Below, piece by piece: positions 36,522 through 46,599 of a DNA stretch of 64,000 nt. The notes under the pieces are model-generated. The model searched no databases, was not told the DNA's origin, and was given only the letters and a program-made list of their open reading frames with translations. A program made the translations under genes and the position numbers. The DNA comes from Prunus persica (taxonomy: Eukaryota; Streptophyta; Magnoliopsida; Rosales; Rosaceae): contig NC_034011.1 of the NCBI RefSeq assembly GCF_000346465.2, positions 7,346,611 through 7,410,610 of the forward strand, read 5' to 3'. Each line of letters opens with the position of its first letter. The stretch's first letter is position 1.

Positions 36522-37285
36522 TCATATTTTTATTAAATTCTTTTTGTCAAAATTACGGTTATGCCACTGAGGATATTTTGATCGTATCTTTTTCGTTACA
36601 ACTCCGATTCGACCCCACTACGAGTCTACAGACTCATCTCGCCGTGCTTTACGGAACGATACAATTGAAATTTCCAAATTCCTTCCCGGTCAAAAAGTCA
36701 ACTTAAAACCCAATAAAATCTTCTAGGGGAAAATGGTCTTTTATCTAATTAATTTAATAATTACAAATTTATTTGAGACCGGGTCGTTACAGTTTCTGTG
36801 GAGTCTTTGGACCATCTTGTTCGCAGGAGTAGTCATGCGGCTAGAATGGAATTCCTAATCAAATTGCTCACTCTCTCTGTGGATTTTAAGGAGTGGCTTT
36901 TCATCAATATTAAGGCTAGTTTCAGCTGCATACAAGGTATCCATTGGTCCTCTATGTTTTTGTCCTCCTTGTGTTTTTGTTGGAAATGGCAATGTAAGAA
37001 AGTGTTTGATGGCAACTTTACTCCTCCTCATTGGCCCCACATTCCAATCATTCAATTTACTAGGGAGTGGCTGGTGGCTAACCGCTCCAGGTTTACTAAG
37101 GCTTCTAAACAAATTCTCAAGTTACATTGGTCTCCTCTTTGGGCTGGCTGTTTTAAACTAAATGTGGATGACAGTTGTATTGGTGAGATGGGAACTATTA
37201 GTGCTAGAGGCATCATAAGGGACTCTATGGGTGGATGCATTAAGGGCTTTGTTACAAATTTGGGGTGTGGGAAAATCCTTGAAGT

Positions 37286-37707
37286 TGTTATAAAATAATC
37301 TGGAATATATGCGGATATTGAGCTGCACGTAGAATAGATAAGACACAGCTTTTAACGAGGTTCGGCTATGCCTACGTCCTCGGAGAGCAGCAGCAGTAAC
37401 CTTTCACTATAAAAATAATATGGTTACAACTTTAGTGTTTACAACATATGTGGCTCACTGAATTTTCTCTCTAGGAGAATTTCTCTCTGCTTTCTCTTCT
37501 CTCTTTTCTTTCTTTCTCTTTCTTTCTCTTTTTCTTCTTCTTTCTTCTTTCCGTTTCTCTTCTTATTTATAGGCTGAAATAATCACTATTCATCACTATT
37601 CATCACTGTTCACCCGTGACAGACAAACTCTATCAAAGCCGCCAAATGAACAGTAATGAACAGTAATGAATAGTTGTGTGGGCTCCATATCAAGACTTTT
37701 TACAACA
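37286..37707 (-). repeat. 3' LTR of the copia element
   Basis: The 422-bp LTR has inverted ends TGTTGTAAAA and TTTTATAACA (minus strand). It contains a TATA box (CTATAAATAAG, near 37575-37563) followed by a CT/GA-rich tract. It abuts the polypurine tract. Confidence 0.9.
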
Positions 37708-37824
37708 CTCCCCCTTGGAGACCACATGTCCCTAGATTGGTTGCCTCATTAAAACCTTGCTTGGAAAAACCCAGTGGGAAAATCTAAGCGAAGGAAAAAG
37801 AGTACAACGTGCATATGTCCTATG

Positions 37825-40800
37825 TTAGAGGACTCTTGAATGCTCCCCCTGATTTTGCATGCTCCAACTTGATTGCTTGCAGAGTTGTCGTAATCCGATG
37901 CCATGTACTAACTTTTGGAATGTATATTTCGGCAATGATTTAGTGAAGAGATCTGCCAGGTTATCACTTGAGCGGATTTGTCTGACTTTGATTTCTTGAC
38001 TCTTCTGGAGCTCATGTGTATAGAAAAACTTTGGTGATATGTGTTTGGTCCTGTCACCCTTGATATATCCTCCTGTGATCTGAGCAATACAAGCTGCATT
38101 GTCCTCATTTAGAATTGTTGGAGTGTCTGTTGTTGAGGGTAGGGCACATGTGCTTCGGATGTGATGGATTACCGATCTTAACCAAACGCATTCACGACTG
38201 GCTTCATGGAGGGCAAGTATTTCTGAGTGATTGGAAGATGTGGCCACTAATGTTTGTTTTGTTGAGCGCCATGAGATCGCAGTTCCTCCACATGTAAATA
38301 CATACCCAGTCTGTGATCGTCCTTGATGTGGATCAGAGAGATATCCTGCATCAGCATAACCAATAATACTCTGGGCGTTGGTCGATTTACTGGAATAGAA
38401 TAACCCCATGTCTGTTGTCCCACGAAGGTATCGTAGAACATGTTTGATGCCGGTCCAGTGTCGCCTTGTTGGAGCAGAACTGTACCTTGCTAACAGATTT
38501 ACTGAGAATGATATGTCTGGTCTGGTACATTGTGCTAGGTACAATAAAGCTCCTATTGCACTAAGATATGGTACTTCTGGACCAAGGACCATTTCATCAT
38601 TCCCTTTTGGACGATATGGGTCTTTCTTAGTGTCAAGCGATCGAACGACCATTGGAGTGCTAAGTGGATGGGCTTTATCCATGCCAAACCGTTTCAATAC
38701 TTTCTCAGTATAAGTTGATTGATGCACCAAAATTCCATTAGCACTGTGCTCAATCTGCAAGCCAAGACAATATTTTGTCTTTCCAAGATCCTTCATCTCA
38801 AACTCACGTTTGAGATAATCAACAGTCTTTGGAAGCTCTGCAGAAGTTCCAATTAGATTCATGTCGTCGACATATACTGCCACTATCGCAAATCCAGACT
38901 TTGATTTCTTAATAAACACACATGGGCAAACAGGATCATTTGTGTATCCTTCCTTCAGTAAATACTTACTGAGACGATTGTACCACATTCGTCCAGATTG
39001 TTTTAGCCCATATAATGATCTTCTCAATTTAACCGAGAACATGCCCCGTGGTTTGTTTCTGGCAGCTTCAGGCAACCTGAATCCTTCTGGAACTTTCATG
39101 TATATATCTGTATCCAATTCTCCATACAAATATGCGGTAATGACATCCATGAGTCTCATTTCAAGTTTTTCTGAAACCGCCAAACTTATTAGGTAACGGA
39201 ATGTAATTGTGTCCATTACTGGAGAGTACGTTTCCACATAATCAATTCCAGGCCTTTGTGAAAAACCTTGCGCAACGAGTCGTGCTTTATACCTTGAGAT
39301 CTCATTTTTCTCATTGCGCTTTCTTGTAAATACCCACTTGTAACCTACAGGGTTCACATTGGGTGGAGTTGGACTAATATGTCCAAAAACACTTCTCTTT
39401 TCCAAAGAATTTAATTCTGCCTGGATTGCATCCTTCCACTTGGGCCAATCTTGCCTCTGTGTACATTCATTAATAGAGCGCGGTTCAATATCATCATCTT
39501 TTATGATTTCAGCAGCCACTGAGAATGCAAATATATCATCGATGATCATCTCATTTCTACTCCACAATTCATTAGTGGACGTATAATTTATGGAGATTTC
39601 TTGACTTTCAGGTACGGTTGCCACTCCAGGGGCACTTGTTTCACCAATGACGTTTTCCTTGTCAAGAAGTACCTGTCCCTCTTTGGGGGCATTTGAATTA
39701 TGAATTGTGGGCTCTCTATTTATTTCATTTGGATTCATTTTGTCCATCAACTTCCTCTTTCGAGGAACTGAATCCTTTGAGCCTAGTGGTCTGCTACGTT
39801 TTAGGTGTGCAGCAGATGAACCATTTGCTGGCACATTGCTTTGTCCATTATGGACATCAATCCGTGCGGGTGCATTTGCAGCTGGGATATGAGATTTTGT
39901 CACATTTACTGCATCATTAAATGCATCTGGCATCTGATTTGCAATACTTTGGAGGTGAACGATCCTTCTCACTTCGTTTTCGCGTTGAGCAGTATGAGGA
40001 TCGAGATGAGACAATGTGGATACATTCCAGGATAATTCATGTCGTTTTTCAGGAATGAGTTTGCCTTGTTCTTTAGACACAGATTTTTCTCCACCTAAAG
40101 GTGGGAAGATTGTCTCATTAAAATCACAATCCGCAAATCGTGCGGTAAAAATATCACCCGTCAGGGGTTCCAAGTATCTGATGATAGATGGTGAATCAAC
40201 ACCAACATAAATTCCCAATCTGCGTTGAGGGCCCATCTTAGTACGTTGCGATGGTGCAATAGGCACATATACCGCACACCCAAAAATTCTTAAATGTGAA
40301 ATGTTTGGTTGATTTCCCAATACGAGTTGTATTGGAGAACCTTGATTATTGGCGACTGGCCTTAATCGCACAAGCGATGCTGCATGTAAAATGGCATATC
40401 CCCAAGCAGAAACTGGCAACTTTGTTTTCATTAGCAAAGTGCGTGCTATCAATTGAAGGCGTTTAATTAAAGCTTCTGCCAAGCCATTTTGAGTATGCAC
40501 ATGGGGAACAGGATGTTCAATATCAATGCCTAATGACATGCAGTAGTCATCAAAAGTCTGAGATGTAAATTCACCAGCATTATCGAGTCTGATTGACTTA
40601 ATGGGATAATCTGGGAATTGGGCTCGTAATTTAATTATCTGAGCCAAAAGCCTAGCAAATGCCATATTCCGAGTAGATAAAAGACAAACATGTGACCATC
40701 GGGTAGATGCGTCCACCAAGACCATAAAGTACCGAAATGGTCCACATGGGGGATGAATGGGTCCACAAATGTCCCCTTGAATTCTCTGCAAAAATGATGG

Positions 40801-41451
40801 AGACTCAACATCAACCTTTGGTTGTGATGGTCTGATCACCAACTTCCCTTGTGAACAAGCTTGGCAAAAGATGTCGCTTGATAACATAATGTGTTTAGTC
40901 AACAAGGGATGTCCTTTAGAGTTGGTGATGATCCTGCGCATCATGGTGGATCCAGGATGACCCAATCTGTCATGCCAAAGCTTAAAAGCATTTGAGTCAG
41001 TAGACTCTTGGTCCATGACACTATGTGCCTCAATTGTCCGTATGGTTGTGTAATACAACCCTGATGAGAGCTCACAAAGCTTTTCCAGTATACGCTTTTG
41101 GGTATCACTGGAGGTAATACAAAGATATTCCATGTTTTCCTCTTTCTTTGTTTCAACATGGTAGCCATTCAAACGTATATCTTTGAAACTCAACAGATTC
41201 CTTCTGGAGTTAGATGAATACAAAGCATCTGGAATGGACAATATTGTTCCATTCGGTAACATAATTTGGGCTATTCCTGAACCTTCGATCAGATCTGCAG
41301 GACCTGATATGGTTGTTACCTTTGCTTTTGTAAGCATTAATTTTGAGAAATACTTCCGATCTTGAAAGATCGTATGAGTAGTTGCGCTGTCTGCGAGACA
41401 AATATCTCTGCCATAGCCTTTGTTTTGAGGGCATCCATAATTTACATCCAT
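37825..41451 (-). CDS. pol: Copia pol polyprotein: protease, integrase, RT, RNase H
   Basis: The 1208-codon uninterrupted frame starts at a true ATG (41451). About 18-30 is the aspartic protease site, LADSATTHTIF, with Ser-Ala in place of the usual Ser-Gly/Thr-Gly. About 158-215 is the GAG-pre-integrase region with LWHDRLGHPG and the CXXC pair of the integrase zinc finger. About 225-345 is the integrase core, with GDICGP, LDNAGEF and HVHTQNGLAEALIKR carrying the D, D, E residues. About 700-940 is the RT: YKWVFTRKRN, KARLVAQGFSQ and the catalytic YVDDMN. About 1060-1190 is RNase H, with YADAGYLSD, SSNHSEILALHEA and KHISPKFFYTHE. It acts in virus-like particles and the nucleus to copy and insert the element. 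No premature stop is seen, so it could be coding-competent. Gag is in a separate frame upstream; see the 200-bp spacer. Confidence 0.92.
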   Translation of the reverse strand: MDVNYGCPQNKGYGRDICLADSATTHTIFQDRKYFSKLMLTKAKVTTISGPADLIEGSGIAQIMLPNGTILSIPDALYSSNSRRNLLSFKDIRLNGYHVETKKEENMEYLCITSSDTQKRILEKLCELSSGLYYTTIRTIEAHSVMDQESTDSNAFKLWHDRLGHPGSTMMRRIITNSKGHPLLTKHIMLSSDIFCQACSQGKLVIRPSQPKVDVESPSFLQRIQGDICGPIHPPCGPFRYFMVLVDASTRWSHVCLLSTRNMAFARLLAQIIKLRAQFPDYPIKSIRLDNAGEFTSQTFDDYCMSLGIDIEHPVPHVHTQNGLAEALIKRLQLIARTLLMKTKLPVSAWGYAILHAASLVRLRPVANNQGSPIQLVLGNQPNISHLRIFGCAVYVPIAPSQRTKMGPQRRLGIYVGVDSPSIIRYLEPLTGDIFTARFADCDFNETIFPPLGGEKSVSKEQGKLIPEKRHELSWNVSTLSHLDPHTAQRENEVRRIVHLQSIANQMPDAFNDAVNVTKSHIPAANAPARIDVHNGQSNVPANGSSAAHLKRSRPLGSKDSVPRKRKLMDKMNPNEINREPTIHNSNAPKEGQVLLDKENVIGETSAPGVATVPESQEISINYTSTNELWSRNEMIIDDIFAFSVAAEIIKDDDIEPRSINECTQRQDWPKWKDAIQAELNSLEKRSVFGHISPTPPNVNPVGYKWVFTRKRNEKNEISRYKARLVAQGFSQRPGIDYVETYSPVMDTITFRYLISLAVSEKLEMRLMDVITAYLYGELDTDIYMKVPEGFRLPEAARNKPRGMFSVKLRRSLYGLKQSGRMWYNRLSKYLLKEGYTNDPVCPCVFIKKSKSGFAIVAVYVDDMNLIGTSAELPKTVDYLKREFEMKDLGKTKYCLGLQIEHSANGILVHQSTYTEKVLKRFGMDKAHPLSTPMVVRSLDTKKDPYRPKGNDEMVLGPEVPYLSAIGALLYLAQCTRPDISFSVNLLARYSSAPTRRHWTGIKHVLRYLRGTTDMGLFYSSKSTNAQSIIGYADAGYLSDPHQGRSQTGYVFTCGGTAISWRSTKQTLVATSSNHSEILALHEASRECVWLRSVIHHIRSTCALPSTTDTPTILNEDNAACIAQITGGYIKGDRTKHISPKFFYTHELQKSQEIKVRQIRSSDNLADLFTKSLPKYTFQKLVHGIGLRQLCKQSSWSMQNQGEHSRVL

Positions 41452-41469
41452 GCCACCAAATAAGTAAAT

Positions 41470-41668
41470 TGAGCTGGAATATATAAAGAAGACAATATTA
41501 CCACTTTTATTTAAACAACACTTCAGCTAATACAAATAGTACATTAAGGAATTTAATCTAATTCGGACTTAATAAAGAAGACAACATTACCACTTTTATT
41601 GGATTGAAATTTAAACAACACTTCAGCTAATACAAATAGTACATTAAGGAATTTAATCTAATTCAGAC
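41470..41668. repeat. Tandem duplication spanning the gag stop in the copia element
   Basis: A segment of roughly 95-105 bp containing the gag C-terminus codons and the stop is present twice, about 41485-41570 and 41574-41668. Each copy includes ATTAGATTAAATTCCTTAAT on the minus strand. The second copy has a short insertion near 41607. Confidence 0.8.
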
Positions 41669-42711
41669 TCATAACCTTCATTCCCTTTTTCAGTAACAAA
41701 ATCAGAAACATCTAGATGCGTCTTGTTTAGCTTACGTGATATTTCTGATGAGCCATCTGTGGCTGGCGGAGCATGATCAATGTAATTTATCTCCACTTTC
41801 CTGTTCTTAAGTGAAGCTTGATAGAGATCCGCCAAATGCCTGGGCGTACGACATGCGCGCATCCAATGTCCCCTTGCACCACATCTGTGACAAGGGCTCT
41901 CAACATTTCTAGGCACATGGCTCATCTGTGCCTTTCCCTTATTACGGGATGCATTTTTGCTATTCATGGATGGACCGCTCCTTGGACCTAAGCCCTCTGA
42001 ACGAGCACCATGATTTTTTCTACTTCCTTGCCAGTGGCCACGCTTGCCCCCTCGCCCACGTCTGTGGATACTGCCACGAGATGAAGTGGCATTCACTTCC
42101 TGAGATGCAGCATTTATTTCAGGAAGTGGTGCTGAGCCCGATGGGCGAGATTGGTGATTCTTTAATAAGAGCTCATTATTCTGCTCAGCTAACAAGAGGC
42201 AAGATACAAGTTCCGAGTACTTCTTGAAACTACTATGTCTGTATTGCTGTTGAAGGAGGACATTTGAAGCATGAAAAGTGCTCAGAGTTTTTTCGAGCAT
42301 ATCCTCCTCAGATATATTTTCCCCACATAGCCTCATTAATGAGGTAATTCTGTGCATAGCAGAGTTATACTCGGACACTGACTTGAAATCTTGAAATCTC
42401 AAGTGTGTCCATTCGTATCTAGCTCTTGGGAGAGTCATCGTCTTCTGGTGATCATATCTTTCACCTATAGCTTTCCACAGAACCAACGGTTCATCAACCA
42501 CCACATATTCGCTTTTCAGCGCTTCATGGATGTGGTGGCGAAGAAAAATCATGGCCTTTGCATTCTCTTCAGGCGAAGCATCATTCTCATCTACAATTGT
42601 TTGTCCGAGGCCATTGGCTCGTAGATGAATTTTGGCATCCAAGACCCATGATAAATAGTTGTCCCCGGAAAGGTCCAAGGCAGCAAACTCTAGTTTTGCC
42701 AAATTTGCCAT
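41653..42711 (-). CDS. gag: Copia gag (UBN2-type) with zinc knuckle
   Basis: The 352-codon frame begins MANLAKLEFAALDLSGDNYL, the usual start of plant copia Gag. The UBN2-like region spans about 20-190 (YEWTHLRFQDFKSVSEYNSA, LLLAEQNNELL). A basic RGRGGKRGHWQ stretch lies near 215-225. The CCHC zinc knuckle is CHRCGARGHWMRAC at about 275. Gag forms the particle that packages element RNA. It ends in ..ESELD and a stop, 201 bases before the pol ATG. Copia elements usually fuse gag to pol, so this one needs reinitiation, splicing or readthrough to make Pol, or has lost the fusion by the local duplication. Confidence 0.9.
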   Translation of the reverse strand: MANLAKLEFAALDLSGDNYLSWVLDAKIHLRANGLGQTIVDENDASPEENAKAMIFLRHHIHEALKSEYVVVDEPLVLWKAIGERYDHQKTMTLPRARYEWTHLRFQDFKSVSEYNSAMHRITSLMRLCGENISEEDMLEKTLSTFHASNVLLQQQYRHSSFKKYSELVSCLLLAEQNNELLLKNHQSRPSGSAPLPEINAASQEVNATSSRGSIHRRGRGGKRGHWQGSRKNHGARSEGLGPRSGPSMNSKNASRNKGKAQMSHVPRNVESPCHRCGARGHWMRACRTPRHLADLYQASLKNRKVEINYIDHAPPATDGSSEISRKLNKTHLDVSDFVTEKGNEGYESELD

Positions 42712-43394
42712 CCAAAACTTTAGGCTCGAGATCTGGAATATTAAGCCACTTATTAATAGGAATTTCAGGTCCTCATTATTCAGGTATATTAATTGAATAT
42801 TAAGCCACTTATTAATATGAATTTCAGGTCCTCATTATTCAGGTATATTAATTGAAGATAAAAGTAAAGTGTTATGAATTTGCTGGTATGGACGATAAAC
42901 CCGCACCATACTTTAAATAAAATTAAATGTGGGGTTAAAACCACCACCGAATAAAATAAGAAAAGTTAGTATTAGTAACGGTCTCCCACTGATAATATGT
43001 TTAGTATTACCAAGGGTCCATTTTTGTTAATGGTTAGTAAATGTGCGGTAAAGTAAATGTGCTTGTATGGGCACTAATTCTGCTTCATTCATTTAAATAA
43101 AAGTAAAGGCGTGGACGATAAACCCGCACCACCCTTTAAATAAATATTGCCGTATGGGTAATAAGCCTACACCATACCATAAATAAAATTAAATGTGGGG
43201 TTAAAACCACCACCGAATAAAATAAGAAAAAATTAGTATTAGTAACGGTCTCCCACTGATAATATGTTTAGTATTACCAAGGGTTTATTTTTGTTAATGG
43301 TTAGTAATAGAGAAGCAGATAGATATAGTATATTATATAGTGTTGAGTTGGAAAAATTTCAGAGATAAAAGGAGAGACTATCGTGCTGATAACG
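42712..43394 (-). repeat. Copia leader with internal duplications
   Basis: The untranslated leader holds a 60-bp tandem duplication (about 42737-42857, landmark TATTAAGCCACTTATTAATA). It also holds a direct repeat of about 140 bp (42905-43045 and 43168-43308, landmark AACGGTCTCCCACTGATAAT). It contains no gene. Confidence 0.8.
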
Positions 43395-43799
43395 TGTTAT
43401 AAAATAACCTGGAATATATGCGGATATTGAGCTGCACGTAGAATAGATAAGACACAGCTTTTAACGAGGTTCGGCTATGCCTACGTCCTCGGAGAGCAGC
43501 AGCAGTAACCTTTCACTATAAAAATAATATGGTTACAACTTTAGTGTTTACAACATATGTGGCTCACTGAATTTTCTCTCTAGGAGAATTTCTCTCTGCT
43601 TTCTCTTCTCTCTTTTCTTTCTTTCTCTTCCTTTCTCTTTTTCTTCTTCTTTCTTCTTTCCGTTTCTCTTCTTATTTATAGGCTGAAATAATCACTATTC
43701 ATCACTGTTCACCCGTGACAGACAAACTCTATCAAAGCCGCCAAATGAACAGTAATGAACAGTAATGAACAGTAATGAATAGTTGTGTGGGCTCCATAT
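43395..43799 (-). repeat. 5' LTR of the copia element, outer end missing
   Basis: This is near-identical to the 3' LTR but stops at ..CTCCATAT (plus strand), lacking the last 17 bases and with them the TG start. The minus-strand TATA box (near 43685-43673) is present. Confidence 0.88.
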
Positions 43800-44284
43800 G
43801 AGGTGTTTTTAGGGGTCTACTCCTTACGCGGAATGAAGGTATCTGAAGAATTAAAGTGGAGTTTGACTCTTTTACTGCTGTCTCTTTAAGTAATGGAGAC
43901 ACTAGGCCTAGTCACCCTCTCTCCAGCCTCATCCATGATTGCAAAGACTTCCTTTTGCGTGACTGTGACTGTTCCATTTCTCATATTTATAGAGAACAAA
44001 ACAATGCTGCTAACCATATGGCACATATGGGTCAAAACTCCAATTTGGGTTATCATGTTGTTGATCTTCCCCCTCCTATTGGAAGCCTCTTGGCAAATGA
44101 TTCAGTTAGGATGACCACTGCTAGGCTTGTCCCAGTGTGTATTTTTTCTGATTTTTCTTGGGGCTTCGGCCCTCTTTGTAATAAATTTTTAAAAAATTAA
44201 AATTAAAATAAAAGCCAAAGAAATTAAAACAAAGAAAAAACAAATCATGAAATCCATTTTTTTTCCTTTAATTATTTTTTTCTA

Positions 44285-44525
44285 TTAAAAAGTTTGGGGA
44301 GAATGCATTTGATTACTTCTGGTCTTGGGGTTCCTGCACTTGAAAAAAAAAAACTTGGAGCGTATCGCTCAAATCATTAGTCCGGTACTGAATGTAGCTT
44401 TTTCATTGGGCAAAATGCCTAATATATACAAAGCTCTGGTAGTTAGGGGTCGAAATGCTGTTGTGACTTGGGAAGTACAACAATTATTAGGAAATAATCC
44501 AAGAACTTGGTTGGTAGACCTTTGA
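44285..44525 (+). pseudogene. atpB: Nuclear copy of plastid atpB 5' end (NUPT)
   Basis: The plus-strand sequence corresponds to the leader and first roughly 70 codons of plastid ATP synthase beta subunit. It reads [14 protein letters not shown] and, after one A-tract frameshift, [31 protein letters not shown] and EVQQLLGNN. The real protein, part of the thylakoid CF1 head, is about 498 aa, so this is a short dead fragment. Similarity ends near 44510. It lies directly after the LINE tail. Confidence 0.85.
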
Positions 44526-45187
44526 AAATCCCCTTTTTGTCAACAATTGTGCACTCGAAGATTGTCTTTTTGGAAAATGGTTGTTGGGTCTTGACTTCTC
44601 TTTTTTCTTAACTTTGGCTCTTTCATTATGGTCATTCTTTAATCTTACACCCAGATCGAACTCTTTTATTTTCTTATTAGCTTTCTCTGCGCTTTGTTGG
44701 AAAAAAAAAATTTCCCAAGTTCCAAACTTCTGTTGAGACTTCAATAATAAAATATCATTATTTTCTATAGAGATAGATGGAGTTCTACGACAATTGACTT
44801 TGATTCTTTGAGAAACCGATAGGTCTTTTGATATTGGGAAGGGAAAAAATCAACCAAAATGTCTTTCAGTTGAAAAGATACAAACCAACCAATACATCTT
44901 TCGGTTGAAAGTGACTTAACCGACTGATATGTCTTTAATTGGTACATTATTCTGACTTAATTAAATGTATTAATTGGTAAATCAGACACCGAACCTGGGT
45001 TGCAAGTGACTAAACCAACCCCACCAAATTGACAAGAAACGTCTATGGACTTGTCTAATTTAAAAGACAAAATTTTCCACATCCAAATAAAATAATCACA
45101 GGAAGAATAGAATATCAATTTGTGTCAATTCTTTTCTGGTACAAATTCGTGTAGTTTCGCTTGGAGTTTATATTAAAATTGTGATAC
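44526..45187. other. Intergenic region between plastid fragment and CACTA element
   Basis: I see no gene. Short repeats of a CTTTCAGTTGAAA / CTTTCGGTTGAAA kind occur near 44860-44915. Confidence 0.5.
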
Positions 45188-46329
45188 CACTACTACATTT
45201 TACACTTTGCGCGACGAAGAGAATTTCGTCGCGCAAAATACATTGTAGTCGCACAAATTTCAGCGCGATAGAAACTTCGTCGCGCAGAATCCGTCGCGCA
45301 AAAGATCGTGAAGAAAGACTTTGCGCGACGAAGTTTTTTCATTGGTCACGCAAAGCGACTTTGCGCGATGAATAAATATTGATCGCGCAAAGCGACTTTG
45401 CGTGACGAAAAAGATTGGTCGCGCAAAATGACTTTGCGCCATGAAAAATATTGGTAGATGAAAGTTGTGCGCGACGAAATACATTGGTCGCGCAAAGGTT
45501 TGCGCGACGAAAAACATTGGTCGCGCAAAGTCTAAAAAAAATTTTAAAAAAATAAAAAATTCCCGCGTCCAATTTTTGGTACCTGCCCAAATTTTTTGAG
45601 TTATGCGCGACGAATACGAACGTCGCGCAAATATTTGCGCGACGAAATATTTTTTGTTTTAAATTTTTTTAATTTAAAATAAACTAATTTAATAGTTTGC
45701 GCTACGAAATATTTTGTCGCGCAAGGTTTTTGACTTTTTGTTTTATTATTTCTTTAATATGAATTTATTTATATGAATTTTTTCAAATTTTTACTTTTTA
45801 AATTTAATTTAATTGTATGATTTCTTTTTAAAATTACTTTAATTTAAATTGATATTAATTTTTACTTTTTAAATTTAATTTAATTGTATGATTTTTTTAA
45901 TTACTTTAAATTAAATTGACATATTCAAAATAAAATTACATATGAAAAATAGTGATTAAATTATCCAATAAATACATATATATAATATTCAAAATGTACA
46001 CATAAATTAACAAAGTACAATAATAAAATCCTAATACAACCGTATTGTGGTGGTAGTGGCGGATGATATGTTTTGATAGCTACCTAATCCTCAACTTTAG
46101 CCGTCAAAGTCTCGATGATTCCCTACAAAAAAAACAAATATGGTCAAATAACCACAAAAAAAAAGAAGGCATAATCTCCCCTAAAATTGTTATACCACAA
46201 ATCCAACCCAAACTCCAATCCCTCCCCTTTACTCATTCCCAAAACCCACACAAACTCAAAATTAACTCCAAAAACACATATTAATGAAAAAAATTTAAAA
46301 TTTGGAGAGAATATACCTTTTGGCAAGAT

Positions 46330-46540
46330 TGAGAGTGAATGAGAATGAGAGGGTGAAGTGAGTGTGAGAGAATTAGAGAAGATAGTGATAGAGAGGTGAG
46401 AGAGTGAGTGAGAGAGATGAGAGAGTGAGTGAGAGAGAGTGAGAGATAGTGAAGAGAGAGATGAGAGATTAAGTGAGAGGAGTGAGTGAGAGAAATGGTG
46501 GGATATGGGGAGAGGGAAAGAGAAGGAGAGGTAAGAGTAG
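46330..46540. repeat. GA/GT-rich minisatellite in the CACTA element
   Basis: Degenerate GAGAGTGAGTGAGAGAG units lie head to tail. The Ser/Leu-rich frame on the opposite strand is an artefact. Confidence 0.85.
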
Positions 46541-46599
46541 AGAAAGGCATTGAGAAAATGGTGGATGAGTTATTTCGGTTTAAAAACCGTATCACGGTA

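Larger units (their letters stand above)
34002..36791 (-). mobile_element. Solo LTR of the long-LTR family, copy 3
   Basis: On the minus strand the 2790-bp unit starts TGTAACGACCCGG (36791) and ends CGAGTCCAGTCA (34002). Flanks are GTTTT and GTTTC, a near-perfect 5-bp duplication, and the LINE frame is restored when the unit is removed. It aligns with copy 1 along its length: TCTACCAAAATTTTGGCAGA near the 3' end, and a region echoing the GGGGTGTTTTACCTAGG stretch. It has no internal retroviral genes, so it arose by LTR-LTR recombination. Confidence 0.85.
37286..43799 (-). mobile_element. Ty1/copia LTR retrotransposon, nearly complete, young
   Basis: Minus-strand order: 5' LTR (43799-43395), primer region (GTTATCAGCACGATAG next to the LTR), leader, gag (42711-41653), pol (41451-37825), polypurine tract AAGGGGGAG (37716-37708) and 3' LTR (37707-37286). 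The two LTRs differ by only a few substitutions and two indels of about 10 bp inside a short AACAGTAATG/CACTATTCAT repeat, which argues for recent insertion. The outer 17 bp of the 5' LTR are missing. Perhaps for that reason the flanks GAAGT (37281-37285) and GAGGT (43800-43804) match only 4 of 5. It interrupts the RNase H of a LINE. Integrase-before-RT order proves the Ty1/copia class. Confidence 0.92.
33925..44200 (+). mobile_element. LINE (L1-type) 3' tail, split by a solo LTR and a copia element
   Basis: Three plus-strand pieces join into one LINE end: 33925-34001, 36792-37285 and 43800-44200. Piece one gives the zf-RVT end (DPNCPYCNV) and continues in frame in piece two (SVESLDHLVRRSS). 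Piece two then enters a type-I RNase H (FKLNVDDSCIGEMG, ARGIIRDSMGG). Piece three completes RNase H (VEFDSFTAVSL, HIYREQNNAANHMAHMG) and ends in A-rich sequence. The RNase H has VDDSC where VDGSC is usual. The LINE is 5'-truncated; only about 970 bp survive. Confidence 0.8.

Noticed and set aside
36114..36570. Overlapping Arg/Glu and Ser/Leu open frames of 105-140 codons
   Set aside because: They are translations of a (GA)n microsatellite inside a solo LTR.
44325..44525. A functional ATP synthase gene
   Set aside because: Only about 70 codons, with substitutions and an A-tract frameshift; it is a plastid DNA fragment.
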